Origin: Variovorax paradoxus
GTDB lineage: Bacteria; Pseudomonadota; Gammaproteobacteria; Burkholderiales; Burkholderiaceae_C
DNA: 64,000 nucleotides
Assembly (NCBI GenBank): GCA_016806145.1
Contig: CP063166.1
Location: forward strand, 2,666,001 to 2,730,000
Direction of reading: 5' to 3'
The notes below the pieces were generated by a model. The model was not told the origin of the DNA. It was given only the letters and a program-made list of their open reading frames with translations, and searched no databases. The translations under genes and the position numbers were made by a program. Positions 44,543 through 53,310 of this stretch are shown piece by piece (position 1 is the stretch's first letter; the number at the start of each line of letters is the position of its first letter).

Positions 44543-46230
44543 ATGGCAGCAGTGGAAGTCAAGGTACCCGACATCGGCGATTTCGATGAAGTCGCTGTGA
44601 TCGAGGTGCTGGTGAAAGTGGGCGACACGGTCAAGCCCGAGCAGTCGCTCATCACCGTGGAGTCGGACAAGGCCTCGATGGAGATTCCGTCGTCGTCCGC
44701 CGGCGTGGTCAAGGAACTCAAGGTCGAGGTCGGCAGCAAGGTGAAGCAAGGTTCGGTGGTGCTGGTGCTCGAGGCCGAAGGGGCCGGCCAGGCCGCCGCG
44801 CCGGCGCCCGCGGCCAGTGCTCCGGCACCGCGGCCAGCGCGCCGGCACCGGCCGCCGCGGCGCCCGCACCCGCTCCGGCGGCTGCACCGGCGGCCGCCGC
44901 GGGCCCGGTCGACGTGAAGGTGCCCGACATCGGCGACTTCAAGGACGTCGCGGTGATCGAAGTGCTGGTCAAGCCCGGCGACACCATCAAGGTCGAGCAG
45001 TCGCTGATCACGGTCGAATCGGACAAGGCCTCGATGGAGATCCCGTCGTCGGCCGCCGGCACGCTCAAGGAACTCAAGGTCAAGGTCGGCGACGTCGTCA
45101 ACATCGGCGACCTGATCGCGGTGATCGAAGGCGCCGCGCCCGCTGCGGGTGCGGCACCCGCGCCGGCACCGGCCCCCGCTGCCGCAGCGGCGGCACCCGC
45201 CACGGCGTCGGCCTCCGCGCCCGCACCGGCTGCGGCCGCTCCCGCGCCGGCTGCCGCCGCGCCGCACGATCCGACCAAGAGCCCGTCGGCCGGCCTGCCG
45301 CATGCTTCGCCCTCGGTGCGCAAGTTCGCGCGCGAGCTCGGCGTGCCGCTCGAGGAGGTCAAGGGTTCCGGTCCCAAGGGCCGCATCACGCAGGAAGACG
45401 TCCAGGGCTTCACCAAGGCCGTGATGAGTGGCCAGGCCACCACCAAGGCTTCCGCCGCGGCCAAGCCCGCGGGCGGTGGCGGTGCCGACGGCGCCGCGCT
45501 GGGTCTCTTGCCCTGGCCGAAGGTCGACTTCACGAAGTTCGGCACGGTCGAGCGCAAGGACCTGTCGCGCATCAAGAAGATCAGCGGCGCGAACCTGCAC
45601 CGCAACTGGGTGATGATCCCGCACGTCACGAACAACGACGATGCCGACATCACCGAGCTCGAAGCCTTCCGCGTTGCCACCAACAAGGAGAACGAGAAGT
45701 CGGGCGTGAAGGTCACGATGCTGGCCTTCGTGATCAAGGCGGTGGTCTCGGCGCTCAAGAAGTTCCCCGAGTTCAACACCAGCCTCGACGGAGACACGCT
45801 GGTCTACAAGCAGTACTTCCACATCGGCTTCGCGGCCGACACGCCCAACGGCCTCGTGGTGCCGGTGCTGCGCGATGCCGACAAGAAGGGCATCCTGCAG
45901 ATCAGCCAGGAGATGGGCGAGCTCGCCAAGAAGGCGCGCGACGGCAAGCTCGGCGCGGCCGACATGCAGGGCGGCTGCTTCTCGATCAGCTCGCTCGGCG
46001 GCATCGGCGGCACGCACTTCACGCCGATCATCAACGCCCCCGAAGTGGCCATCCTCGGCCTCTCGAAGAGCGCGATGAAGCCGGTGTGGGACGGCAAGCA
46101 GTTCGTGCCGCGCCTCACGCTGCCGCTGTCGCTGTCGTACGACCACCGCGTCATCGACGGTGCCTCGGCGGCGCGTTTCAACGCCTACCTGGGCCAGGTG
46201 CTCGCCGACTTCCGCCGCGTGCTGCTATGA
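44543..46230 (+). CDS. aceF: Dihydrolipoyl acetyltransferase E2 (AceF), frameshifted in the first linker
   Basis: E2 core of pyruvate dehydrogenase. Two lipoyl domains ([13 protein letters not shown] at about 44650 and 45010), a peripheral-subunit-binding domain ([33 protein letters not shown]) and the acetyltransferase domain ending [10 protein letters not shown]. As given, the frame breaks in the Ala/Pro linker: one base appears missing around 44828-44830, since the next frame reads on as a normal AAAPAPA linker. Uncorrected, frame one stops at 44917 after 124 codons, and a GTG at 44914 overlapping that stop opens the remaining 438 codons (one lipoyl domain plus core). Sequencing error is the simplest explanation. 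A GGGAGA ribosome site precedes 44543. Confidence 0.85.
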
Positions 46231-46289
46231 GCGCCCAGGCTGCTTCGGCGGCCTCGGCGCCCCTGGCGAACCGGCGCGAGGCCCCATGA
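46227..46289 (+). CDS. Tiny 20-codon ORF bridging aceF and the proteasome-homolog gene
   Basis: Its ATG overlaps the aceF stop (ATGA at 46227-46230) and its TGA overlaps the next start (ATGA at 46286-46289). The peptide is Ala/Ser-rich with a basic end. It may merely carry terminating ribosomes from aceF to the next gene, which has no Shine-Dalgarno (GAGGCCCC precedes it). Whether the peptide itself matters is unknown. Confidence 0.3.
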   Translation: MSAQAASAASAPLANRREAP

Positions 46290-46879
46290 CCACGGTCGTG
46301 GCCGTCCGCAAGAACGGCCAGGTCGCCATGGCGGCCGACGCGCTCGTGACCTTCGGGGACACGCGGCTCACGCACCGGCAGGAGGCGAACCAGAAGATCT
46401 TCTCGATCGAGGACGCCGCCGGCCACAGCCTGTTCGCGATGGCCGGCGCCGCGGCGCACTTCCTGGTGCTGCAGCATGCGCTGGCCGCGCAGCCGCGCGA
46501 GTCGCTGCTGTTCGGCAGCAAGCACGAGGTGTTCCGCACCTTCACGATGCTGCATCCGGTGCTCAAGAGCTCGTTCTTCATGGAGACCAAGGAAGACGAT
46601 CACGAGCCCTACGAGTCGAGCCAGTTCACGATGCTGCTGGCCAACGCGAGCGGGATCTACGGCATCTACAGCTACCGCGAGGTGTTCGAGTTCAAGCAGT
46701 TCTGGAGCATCGGCTCGGGACGCAGCTTCGCGCTCGGCGCCATGCATGCGGTGTACGACCAGAAGTCGCGCTCGGCGCGCGACGTGGCGGAGGCGGGGAT
46801 CGCCGCCGCCTGCGAATTCGATCGCAATTCGGCCGGACCGGTCGACTCTCTCACACTCAAACTGAAAGTGTCCAAATGA
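46286..46879 (+). CDS. Betaproteobacterial proteasome homolog (BPH), HslV-like Ntn hydrolase
   Basis: 197 residues. After Met the chain begins [29 protein letters not shown], the proteasome-beta/HslV fold start with a likely N-terminal Thr nucleophile (T2), Asp18 and a Lys near position 37 (NQKIFSI). Further family parts: [57 protein letters not shown], and NSAGPVDS. Compared with HslV it has an insertion ([15 protein letters not shown]). BPH proteins form double-ring assemblies without a known partner ATPase; no hslU is here. It is translationally coupled to aceF (through the tiny ORF) and to lpdA (ATGA), so it is made together with pyruvate dehydrogenase. Its substrates are unknown. Confidence 0.85.
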   Translation: MTTVVAVRKNGQVAMAADALVTFGDTRLTHRQEANQKIFSIEDAAGHSLFAMAGAAAHFLVLQHALAAQPRESLLFGSKHEVFRTFTMLHPVLKSSFFMETKEDDHEPYESSQFTMLLANASGIYGIYSYREVFEFKQFWSIGSGRSFALGAMHAVYDQKSRSARDVAEAGIAAACEFDRNSAGPVDSLTLKLKVSK

Positions 46880-48690
46880 GCGAACAACAAATCAAGGTGC
46901 CCGACATCGGCGACTTCGACGAAGTGGCGGTGATCGAGGTGCTGGTGAAGGTGGGCGACACGGTGAAGGCCGAGCAATCGCTGATCACGGTCGAATCGGA
47001 CAAGGCCTCGATGGAGATCCCGTCGTCCGCGGCCGGCGTGGTGAAGTCGCTGGCGGTGAAGGTGGGCGACAAGGTCAAGGAAGGCTCGGTGGTGCTGACG
47101 CTGGAGGCGGATGCCGCCGCCGCGCCTGCGCCCGCTGCTGCCGCCCCGGCGCCTGCAGCAGCGGCGCCCGCGCCCAAGGCTGCCGCGCCCGCACCGGTCG
47201 CCGCGCCCGCGGCCTCGAACTACGGCGGCAAGGTCGACGTCGAATGCGATGTCATCGTGCTGGGCGCCGGCCCCGGCGGCTACTCGGCCGCCTTCCGCGC
47301 CGCCGACCTCGGCCTGAAGGTCGTGCTGATCGAGCGCTACGCCACCCTCGGCGGCGTCTGCCTCAACGTCGGCTGCATCCCCTCGAAGGCGCTGCTGCAC
47401 GTGGCCTCGGTGATGGACGAGGTCAAGCACTTCGCCGACCTCGGCGTGAGCTTCGCCGCGCCCACGGTCGACCGCGCCAAGCTGCTGGGCCACAAGAACA
47501 AGGTGGTGGGCAAGCTCACGAGCGGCCTCACCGCCATGGCCAAGATGCGCAAGGTCACGGTGCTGCGCGGCGTGGGCAACTTCGTCGACCCGCATCACAT
47601 CGAGGTCGAGGAGACCTCGGGCACCGGCTGGGACACCACCGGCAGCAAGCAGACCGTGAAGTTCCGCAGCGCCATCATCGCCGCCGGCTCGCAGGCCGTG
47701 AGCCTGCCCTTCATGCCGAAGGACCCGCGCGTGGTCGACTCCACCGGCGCGCTCGAGCTCGGCACCGATCCCAAGCGCATGCTGATCCTGGGCGGCGGCA
47801 TCATCGGCCTCGAGATGGGCACGGTCTATTCCTCGCTGGGCGCGCGCCTCGACGTGGTCGAGATGCTCGACGGCCTGATGCAGGGCGCCGACCGCGACCT
47901 GGTGAAGGTCTGGCAGAAAATGAACGCGCCGCGCTTCGACAACCTCATGCTCAAGACCAGGACGGTCGGCGCCGAGGCCACGAAGGAGGGCATCAAGGTC
48001 ACCTTCGAGGGCGAGAACGCGCCCAAGGAACCGCAGGTCTACGACCTGGTGCTGCAGGCCGTGGGCCGCAGCCCCAACGGCAAGAAGATCGGGGCCGAGA
48101 AGGCCGGCGTGGCCGTGGGCGATCGCGGCTTCATCCCGGTCGACATCCAGATGCGCACCAACGTGCCGCACATCTTCGCCATCGGCGACATCGTCGGCCA
48201 GCCGATGCTGGCCCACAAGGCGGTGCACGAGGCGCACGTGGCGGCCGAGGTGATCGCGGGCGAGCTCAAGGGCGACAAGGAACTGGCGAGCGCGGCCTTC
48301 AATGCCCGCGTGATCCCGAGCGTGGCCTACACCGACCCCGAGGTGGCGTGGGTGGGGCTGACCGAGGACCAGGCGAAGGCCGAGGGCATCAAGGTCAAGA
48401 AGGGCCACTTCCCGTGGACCGCCTCGGGCCGCGCGATCGCCAACGGCCGCGACGAGGGCTTCACCAAGCTGCTGTTCGACGCCGAGACGCACCGCATCCT
48501 CGGCGGTGGCATCGTGGGCACCCATGCCGGCGACATGATCGGCGAGATCGCGCTGGCCATCGAGATGGGCGCCGACGAGATCGACATCGGCAAGACCATC
48601 CATCCGCACCCGACGCTGGGCGAGAGCATCGGCATGGCGGCGGAAGTGGCGCACGGGACCTGCACCGACCTGCCGCCGCAGAAGCGCTGA
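46876..48690 (+). CDS. lpdA: Dihydrolipoyl dehydrogenase E3 of pyruvate dehydrogenase, with N-terminal lipoyl domain
   Basis: Flavoprotein reoxidising E2 dihydrolipoamide with NAD. 604 residues, longer than the usual ~470 because residues 1-80 are a lipoyl domain ([18 protein letters not shown]) and 80-120 an Ala/Pro linker. The E3 part has the FAD fold [30 protein letters not shown], redox disulfide [18 protein letters not shown] fold [12 protein letters not shown], and the C-terminal dimer-face HPHPTLGES with the catalytic His. Start overlaps the proteasome-homolog stop. A strong terminator follows at 48727. Confidence 0.96.
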   Translation: MSEQQIKVPDIGDFDEVAVIEVLVKVGDTVKAEQSLITVESDKASMEIPSSAAGVVKSLAVKVGDKVKEGSVVLTLEADAAAAPAPAAAAPAPAAAAPAPKAAAPAPVAAPAASNYGGKVDVECDVIVLGAGPGGYSAAFRAADLGLKVVLIERYATLGGVCLNVGCIPSKALLHVASVMDEVKHFADLGVSFAAPTVDRAKLLGHKNKVVGKLTSGLTAMAKMRKVTVLRGVGNFVDPHHIEVEETSGTGWDTTGSKQTVKFRSAIIAAGSQAVSLPFMPKDPRVVDSTGALELGTDPKRMLILGGGIIGLEMGTVYSSLGARLDVVEMLDGLMQGADRDLVKVWQKMNAPRFDNLMLKTRTVGAEATKEGIKVTFEGENAPKEPQVYDLVLQAVGRSPNGKKIGAEKAGVAVGDRGFIPVDIQMRTNVPHIFAIGDIVGQPMLAHKAVHEAHVAAEVIAGELKGDKELASAAFNARVIPSVAYTDPEVAWVGLTEDQAKAEGIKVKKGHFPWTASGRAIANGRDEGFTKLLFDAETHRILGGGIVGTHAGDMIGEIALAIEMGADEIDIGKTIHPHPTLGESIGMAAEVAHGTCTDLPPQKR

Positions 48691-48726
48691 AGGATCGGGG
48701 GCCGCGTTGCGGCCTTCGCCCCAAAC

Positions 48727-48754
48727 AAAAAATCCCGCGGCTGCGGGATTTTTT
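48727..48754. terminator. Bidirectional intrinsic terminator (lpdA / NlpC-P60)
   Basis: AAAAAATCCCGC-GGCT-GCGGGATTTTTT: a perfect 12-bp arm pair with four-base loop, T-tract on both strands. It ends the pyruvate dehydrogenase operon on the plus strand and the NlpC/P60 gene on the minus strand. Confidence 0.93.
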
Positions 48755-48795
48755 TCGTCCTGGCCCCTGTGCGAAACGGGCCGAAGAAGGGGAAT

Positions 48796-49377
48796 TCAGT
48801 CGCCGGTGCGGGCCGAAGCCGCGGCGGCGCGGATCTCGTCGTTCGATCCGCCGCCGAGCACGCGGCGGGCGCCGTCGAAGCGGCGGCTCCAGTAGCTGCC
48901 GTTCATGTCTTCCACGCGCACCTGGGCGCCCGAGCGCGGCGAGTGGATGAACTTGCCTTCGCCGACATAGATGCCGACATGGCTGAAGGCGCGGCGCATG
49001 GTGTTGAAGAACACGAGGTCGCCGGGCTTGAGTTCGCTGCGGTCGATCTTCTCGGTGGCGGCAGCCTGTTCTTCGGCGCGGCGCGGCAGCATGTGGCCGA
49101 CCGTCTGGTTGTACATGGCGCGCACGAAGCCGCTGCAATCGAAGCCGGTGTCCTCGGAATTACCGCCGCGGCGGTACGGAACACCGAGGAAGCCGATGGC
49201 GGTCATCACGAGGTCGGAGGTGCGCTCGGTGACAGTCTGGCGGACTTGCCTCAGTTGCCCCACCAGGCCTTTTTCGGCCAGCAGTTGGCCGACTTCGTCG
49301 GTCCGGTCCGGTGGTTGGGGAGCTGCGTGGGCAGCGACGGCAATCAGGAGGGACGCGGGTAGGACGAAAAAACGCAT
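48796..49377 (-). CDS. Exported NlpC/P60 peptidoglycan hydrolase
   Basis: 193 residues from ATG 49377: signal peptide (MRFFVLPASLLIAVAAHAAP), a short helical part, then an NlpC/P60 domain with catalytic Cys in FDCSGFVRAMYNQT, His in FSHVGIYVG and a third polar residue in FIHSPRSG. GVPYRRGGNSEDTGFDCSG is typical of Spr/MepS-type D,L-endopeptidases that cut peptide cross-links. No lipobox is seen, so it is probably periplasmic and soluble. The 231-base gap to the next, divergent gene is AT-rich and must contain both promoters; no clear site was recognised there. Confidence 0.9.
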   Translation of the reverse strand: MRFFVLPASLLIAVAAHAAPQPPDRTDEVGQLLAEKGLVGQLRQVRQTVTERTSDLVMTAIGFLGVPYRRGGNSEDTGFDCSGFVRAMYNQTVGHMLPRRAEEQAAATEKIDRSELKPGDLVFFNTMRRAFSHVGIYVGEGKFIHSPRSGAQVRVEDMNGSYWSRRFDGARRVLGGGSNDEIRAAAASARTGD

Positions 49378-49608
49378 GGCGCGTAGGATATTGATGACGG
49401 CTGGCGCTGTCAATTTGAGATGAATTAGAGATTGTGCCGCCAACCCGTTGATTTACTTGGAAATTTTGAATCATCGGACAACTAAAATGTAACGGTTGAC
49501 CGGTGATGCCGGATAAGCAGTTCGGCCTCCAAGACCCTTCGAAGTCGACAACTGTCTTCATGTGGGTTTGAAAAACCGCCAAGATCATTCGTTTTGCGGG
49601 GAAAACAC

Positions 49609-50739
49609 ATGAAATCGCTCTCGAAGCCCTCCCGGCGCGTTGTCGGCCGTGTTGTCGTCATGTCGGGTTTGATCTTTGGCGCGGCCGCCATGGCGCAAGG
49701 GCGATCTGAGACGGTGGCTTCGGGGCTCGAGAGTCCCTGGGGCGTGGGCTTCCTGCCGGGCGACCGTTTCGTGGTCACCGAGAAGCCGGGGCGCATGCGC
49801 ATCGTCGCGAAGGACGGCAAGATGGGCGCGCCGCTGGCGGGCCTGCCGGCCATTGCGGCCGGCGGGCAGGGCGGTCTGCTCGACGTGCTCGTCGACGCGG
49901 ACTTCCGCAGCAACCGCACGCTGTACTTCTGCTTCTCGGAGCCCGATGCCGGCGGCAGCGCCAACAGCACGGCGCTCGCGCGGGCGCGGCTGTCGTCCGA
50001 CGACACGCGGCTCGAGAACCTGCAGATCGTCTTCAGCCAGAAACCCAAGGTCGCGAGCCGCGCCCACTTCGGCTGCCGCATCGTCGACGGCGGCGACGGC
50101 ACGCTCTACCTCACGCTCGGCGACCGCTTCAGCCGCAAGGAGGACGCCCAGAAGCTCGACAACCATCTCGGCAAGATCGTGCGCATCGGCAAGGACGGCA
50201 GCGTGCCGAAGGACAACCCCTTCGTCGGCCGGCCCGGCGCGCTGCCCGAGATCTGGAGCTACGGCCACCGCAACGGACAGGGCGCCACGCTCGGCCCCGA
50301 CGGCCGTCTGTGGATGACCGAGCACGGCCCGCAGGGCGGCGACGAGATCAACATCGCGCAGGCCGGACGCAACCACGGCTGGCCCGTGATCACCTACGGC
50401 GAGAACTACGGCGGCGGCAAGATCGGCGACGGCATCACGGCCAAGGAAGGCATGGAGCAGCCGCTGCACTACTGGGTGCCCTCGATCGCGACCTCGGGCA
50501 TGGCCTTTCTCACCAGCGACCGCTACGGCGCCGCGTGGAAGGGCAACCTGTTCGTCGGCTCGCTCAAGTTCGGCTACCTCGACCGCATCGAGCTCAAGAA
50601 CGGCAAGGTGGTGGCCGAGCACAAGCTGCTCGAGGACGGACGCGCGCGCATCCGCGACGTGAAGCAGGGGCCCGACGGCCTGCTCTACGTGCTGACCGAC
50701 GAGTCGAACGGCAAGCTGCTGCGGCTGCGGCCGAACTGA
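49609..50739 (+). CDS. PQQ-dependent soluble aldose sugar dehydrogenase (YliI/Asd-like)
   Basis: 376 residues from ATG 49609 (GGGG 7 bases upstream; ATG 49594 also in frame). Signal peptide (RVVVMSGLIFGAAAMAQ), then a six-bladed propeller of the GSDH family: GLESPWGVGFLPGDRFVVTEKPGRMRI, LLDVLVDADF..NRTLYF, SYGHRNGQGATLGPDGRLWMTEHGPQGGDEIN (PQQ-site His and Arg), and the C-terminal RIRDVKQGPDGLLYVLTDE. It oxidises aldose sugars in the periplasm if PQQ is available; no pqq genes are in the window. Confidence 0.9.
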   Translation: MKSLSKPSRRVVGRVVVMSGLIFGAAAMAQGRSETVASGLESPWGVGFLPGDRFVVTEKPGRMRIVAKDGKMGAPLAGLPAIAAGGQGGLLDVLVDADFRSNRTLYFCFSEPDAGGSANSTALARARLSSDDTRLENLQIVFSQKPKVASRAHFGCRIVDGGDGTLYLTLGDRFSRKEDAQKLDNHLGKIVRIGKDGSVPKDNPFVGRPGALPEIWSYGHRNGQGATLGPDGRLWMTEHGPQGGDEINIAQAGRNHGWPVITYGENYGGGKIGDGITAKEGMEQPLHYWVPSIATSGMAFLTSDRYGAAWKGNLFVGSLKFGYLDRIELKNGKVVAEHKLLEDGRARIRDVKQGPDGLLYVLTDESNGKLLRLRPN

Positions 50740-50742
50740 GAT

Positions 50743-51534
50743 TCAGCCGGGGCAGCCGGGCAGCGACAGCGTCGGCAGCAGCCGCTGCCACAGGCGCCGC
50801 CATTCGGGCCAGTCGTGGCCGCCCTCGGTGGTGACAACGCGTTCGGCCGGCAGCACGCCCGCCAGCAGCCGGTGGCTGAAGGCGAAGCGGTCGTCGAGCC
50901 CGTAGCCCAGGTACAGCGGCGGCCGCGCGCCCGCCGTCTGCGTGTGGCCCGCGTAGCCGCGCAGCCATTGCCACAACTGGGTTTCGTTCGGCGTGCGCGG
51001 AATGCCGGCGCCGCTGTCGAGCGGCCCGTTCCATTTCGCGAGTCCGCCCGCGTTGGCGATGTCGGTGCTCAGCGTGCGTTCGCCCAGATAGGGCGCGATC
51101 GCCACCACGCCGGCCAGTTCGCCCGGATGCGTCTGCGCAAAGAGCAGGCCGCCGAAGCCGCCGAGCGAGATGCCGACGATCCAGATCTGGCGGTAGCCCT
51201 GGCGCCGCGCGGGTGCGATCACGTCGGCCTCCAGCCGCTCGAGCACGCTCCTGTCGTTGTAGTAGCCCAGGTGCGCGTCGACCAGCATCACGTCGACCGC
51301 GAGCCGGTTCGCGCGCACCGCCTCGACGAAGCCCTCGCGCTCGAACTCATCGGGCGTCGAATGGACGCCCGGCAGCATCACGAGCAGGGTGTCGGCCTGG
51401 CGCGTGCAGCGCTGGGTCTCGAGCACGGTCGCCAGCGGCACCGTGCTCTTGCGCACGCCGCCGCAACCGGCCAGCAGCAGCGCGGCACCGACACCGAGGG
51501 CCGCGAGGCAGAGCCGCTTCGTCAGGACTTTCAT
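50743..51534 (-). CDS. Lipoprotein alpha/beta hydrolase
   Basis: 263 residues. Signal peptide with lipobox LLAGC near residue 23. The fold has the strand TLLVMLPGVHSTPDEFE, nucleophile elbow GISLGG (Ser), and a late His in TTEGGHDWPEWRRLW; Asp probably in GYGLDDRFAFS. It resembles esterases of unknown substrate. It converges with the sugar dehydrogenase (3 bases between stops) and lies 10 bases behind the HpaB-family gene, so the two may share a transcript. Confidence 0.82.
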   Translation of the reverse strand: MKVLTKRLCLAALGVGAALLLAGCGGVRKSTVPLATVLETQRCTRQADTLLVMLPGVHSTPDEFEREGFVEAVRANRLAVDVMLVDAHLGYYNDRSVLERLEADVIAPARRQGYRQIWIVGISLGGFGGLLFAQTHPGELAGVVAIAPYLGERTLSTDIANAGGLAKWNGPLDSGAGIPRTPNETQLWQWLRGYAGHTQTAGARPPLYLGYGLDDRFAFSHRLLAGVLPAERVVTTEGGHDWPEWRRLWQRLLPTLSLPGCPG

Positions 51535-51544
51535 CCCGCCGAGT

Positions 51545-53179
51545 CTAGGCGGCGCGATGAGGCTTGGGCAGTTCGACCATCACCGGCTGTCCGGGCGTGG
51601 TGCAGCCCGTGTCGCAGCACTTGCCGGGCTGGCGGTTGCGCGTGATCGCGCGCTGCGGATCGTGCGGCGCGGCCGCGGGCGAGCCGTCGGCCGCGATGCC
51701 GCGCTCGAGCAGCCGCTCGACCAGCTCCACCTTCGAGCCCACCGGGTAGTGGCGCCAGATCTCCTGCTTCATCGCCGCCGGCGAGCCGCCGCCATGCAGG
51801 CTGATCACGCTGTACCAGCCGCCCTGATAGCCGGCCGTCAGGTCCTCGATGAAGCGGGCCGCCTCGATGCGCTGTTCGTAGGGCACGGCCGGATTGGCGC
51901 GCAGCACGTCGGACAGCCGCGCCGCGGTCTCGGGGTTGTGGTCCTCGTCGGGGCCGGGCAGGGTGACGATCAGGCCGCCGCTCACGGTGTGGGCGATGCG
52001 GTGCATGTCGTAGATCTTGGTCGCCAGCAGCAGCTTGCCGATGTTGCTGAACACCGGGTCGGGCATGAAGACCGGGCAGTGTTCGTCGGCCTTGCCGTAG
52101 ACGCTGGCGGCCACGCCGCAGGCGAAGAAGCCCTCGGTGATGCTGATGAGCTCGACCATCTGCTCGCGCAGGTGGCTTTCCTTGCCCGGGTCGAAGCCGT
52201 TGGCCTCGCACATCAGCGCGCCGGCGCCGATCAGCAGATCGCCGAAGCCGGCGCGCGCGCCGATGCAGCTGTGGCGGTGGTGGGTGGCGTAGCTGTAGGT
52301 GAGGTGGCCCGAATGTTCCCAGCTGCCGTCGGAGCCGTCGTAGAACACGCGCTCCCACGGCACCAGCACGCGGTCGAAGATGCACACGCCGGTGCTCTGG
52401 CCGTACTTGCGGCTGAACAGGGCGTCGCCGTGCTCCAGCTTCTCGCCGGGCCGGCCGGCCGGTCGCGCCACGATGGTCAGGCCCGGCGCGTCCAGCGGCA
52501 CCGCGCAGCAGACGGCGAAGTCTGCATCCTCGCGGCCCATGTTGCGGCAGGGCATGACCAGCAGCTCGTGCACGTAGGGCGCGCCGGTCACGATGGCCTT
52601 GGTGCCCGAGATCACGATGCCGCGCGCGTTGCGCTCCACCACGTGCACGTAGCTGTCGACGTTGGCCTGCTCGTGCGGCCGGCGGCTGCGGTCGCCTTTG
52701 GCGTCGGTCATGGCCACGCCCAGCGTCAGGTCCTGGTCCTGGACGCGGTGCAGGTATTCATGAAAGCGCGCCGTGTGCTCGCCGCCGCCGCGCGCGTCGT
52801 CGATGCGCGCCGACACCTGGGCGATCGCGTTGAGCGCGTCGTGCGTGAGGTAGCGCTGCGCGCAGCCGGTTTCCTGGCACACCAGCCGCACCGCCTCGAG
52901 CTTGTTGAGCAGGTCGCCGGCGCTGGTGTTGATGTGCGAGAGCCGGTTCACGCGCTTGCCGCTGGTGTGCTGCACCGCGGTCATCAGCGGCTCGTACTGC
53001 GCCTTCAGCGCATGGTCGTAGGTCAGGGCGATGGCGTTGATGCCGGGGCGAAACGCGGGTTCGTCGGCCACGCTCTCGACCCGCCGGCCGTCGACGTAGA
53101 CGACGGGCTTGTAGCGGCGCAGCGATTCGCGGTAGTCGGCGCCGGACATCAGCGCGGCCGAGGGGAGCGGGGCGTTCAT
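51545..53179 (-). CDS. HpaB/4-hydroxybutyryl-CoA dehydratase superfamily protein
   Basis: 544 residues of the 4-hydroxyphenylacetate 3-hydroxylase family, acyl-CoA-dehydrogenase-like fold. YRESLRRYKPVVYVDGRRV at the start, HINTSAGDLLNKLEA, NVDSYVHVVERNARGIVISGTKAIVTGAPYVHELLVMP, SRKYGQSTGVCIFDRVLVPWERVF, and GFGDLLIGAGALM are typical. The 4Fe-4S ligand pair expected in 4-hydroxybutyryl-CoA dehydratase appears as C106...Y110, so the cluster is probably absent and a flavin oxygenase role is likelier. No flavin reductase gene is adjacent. The C-terminus carries an unusual GKCCDTGC motif. Divergent from a TetR regulator. Confidence 0.8.
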   Translation of the reverse strand: MNAPLPSAALMSGADYRESLRRYKPVVYVDGRRVESVADEPAFRPGINAIALTYDHALKAQYEPLMTAVQHTSGKRVNRLSHINTSAGDLLNKLEAVRLVCQETGCAQRYLTHDALNAIAQVSARIDDARGGGEHTARFHEYLHRVQDQDLTLGVAMTDAKGDRSRRPHEQANVDSYVHVVERNARGIVISGTKAIVTGAPYVHELLVMPCRNMGREDADFAVCCAVPLDAPGLTIVARPAGRPGEKLEHGDALFSRKYGQSTGVCIFDRVLVPWERVFYDGSDGSWEHSGHLTYSYATHHRHSCIGARAGFGDLLIGAGALMCEANGFDPGKESHLREQMVELISITEGFFACGVAASVYGKADEHCPVFMPDPVFSNIGKLLLATKIYDMHRIAHTVSGGLIVTLPGPDEDHNPETAARLSDVLRANPAVPYEQRIEAARFIEDLTAGYQGGWYSVISLHGGGSPAAMKQEIWRHYPVGSKVELVERLLERGIAADGSPAAAPHDPQRAITRNRQPGKCCDTGCTTPGQPVMVELPKPHRAA

Positions 53180-53233
53180 CGTGGGTGTCTCCGGTGGTTG
53201 TCGTGCGGGCCGGATCGGGCCGGCTTCTCCAAA

Positions 53234-53289
53234 TTTAAACACTGTTCAAAAAATTGATCAACCGTTAAGAAAAATGAGCAACGCTTAAA
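53234..53289. promoter_or_regulatory. Three-copy operator motif between the HpaB-family gene and tetR
   Basis: The 15-base motif TGANCANNNNTTAAR occurs on the minus strand at 53248-53234 and on the plus strand at 53255-53269 and 53275-53289, the latter two exactly 20 bases apart. The first two form an inverted pair. Placed in an AT-rich gap between divergent genes, they are probable binding sites of the TetR protein, controlling both promoters. Confidence 0.65.
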
Positions 53290-53310
53290 AGAAGGGCTAC
53301 AGTCCAGCCC

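Noticed and set aside
46286..46879. HslV peptidase assignment
   Set aside because: The protein has the HslV-like start but an extra inserted segment and no hslU neighbour; the betaproteobacterial homolog family fits better.
51545..53179. 4-hydroxybutyryl-CoA dehydratase assignment
   Set aside because: One expected Fe-S cysteine is Tyr and the His...Cys spacing differs, so only the superfamily is claimed.
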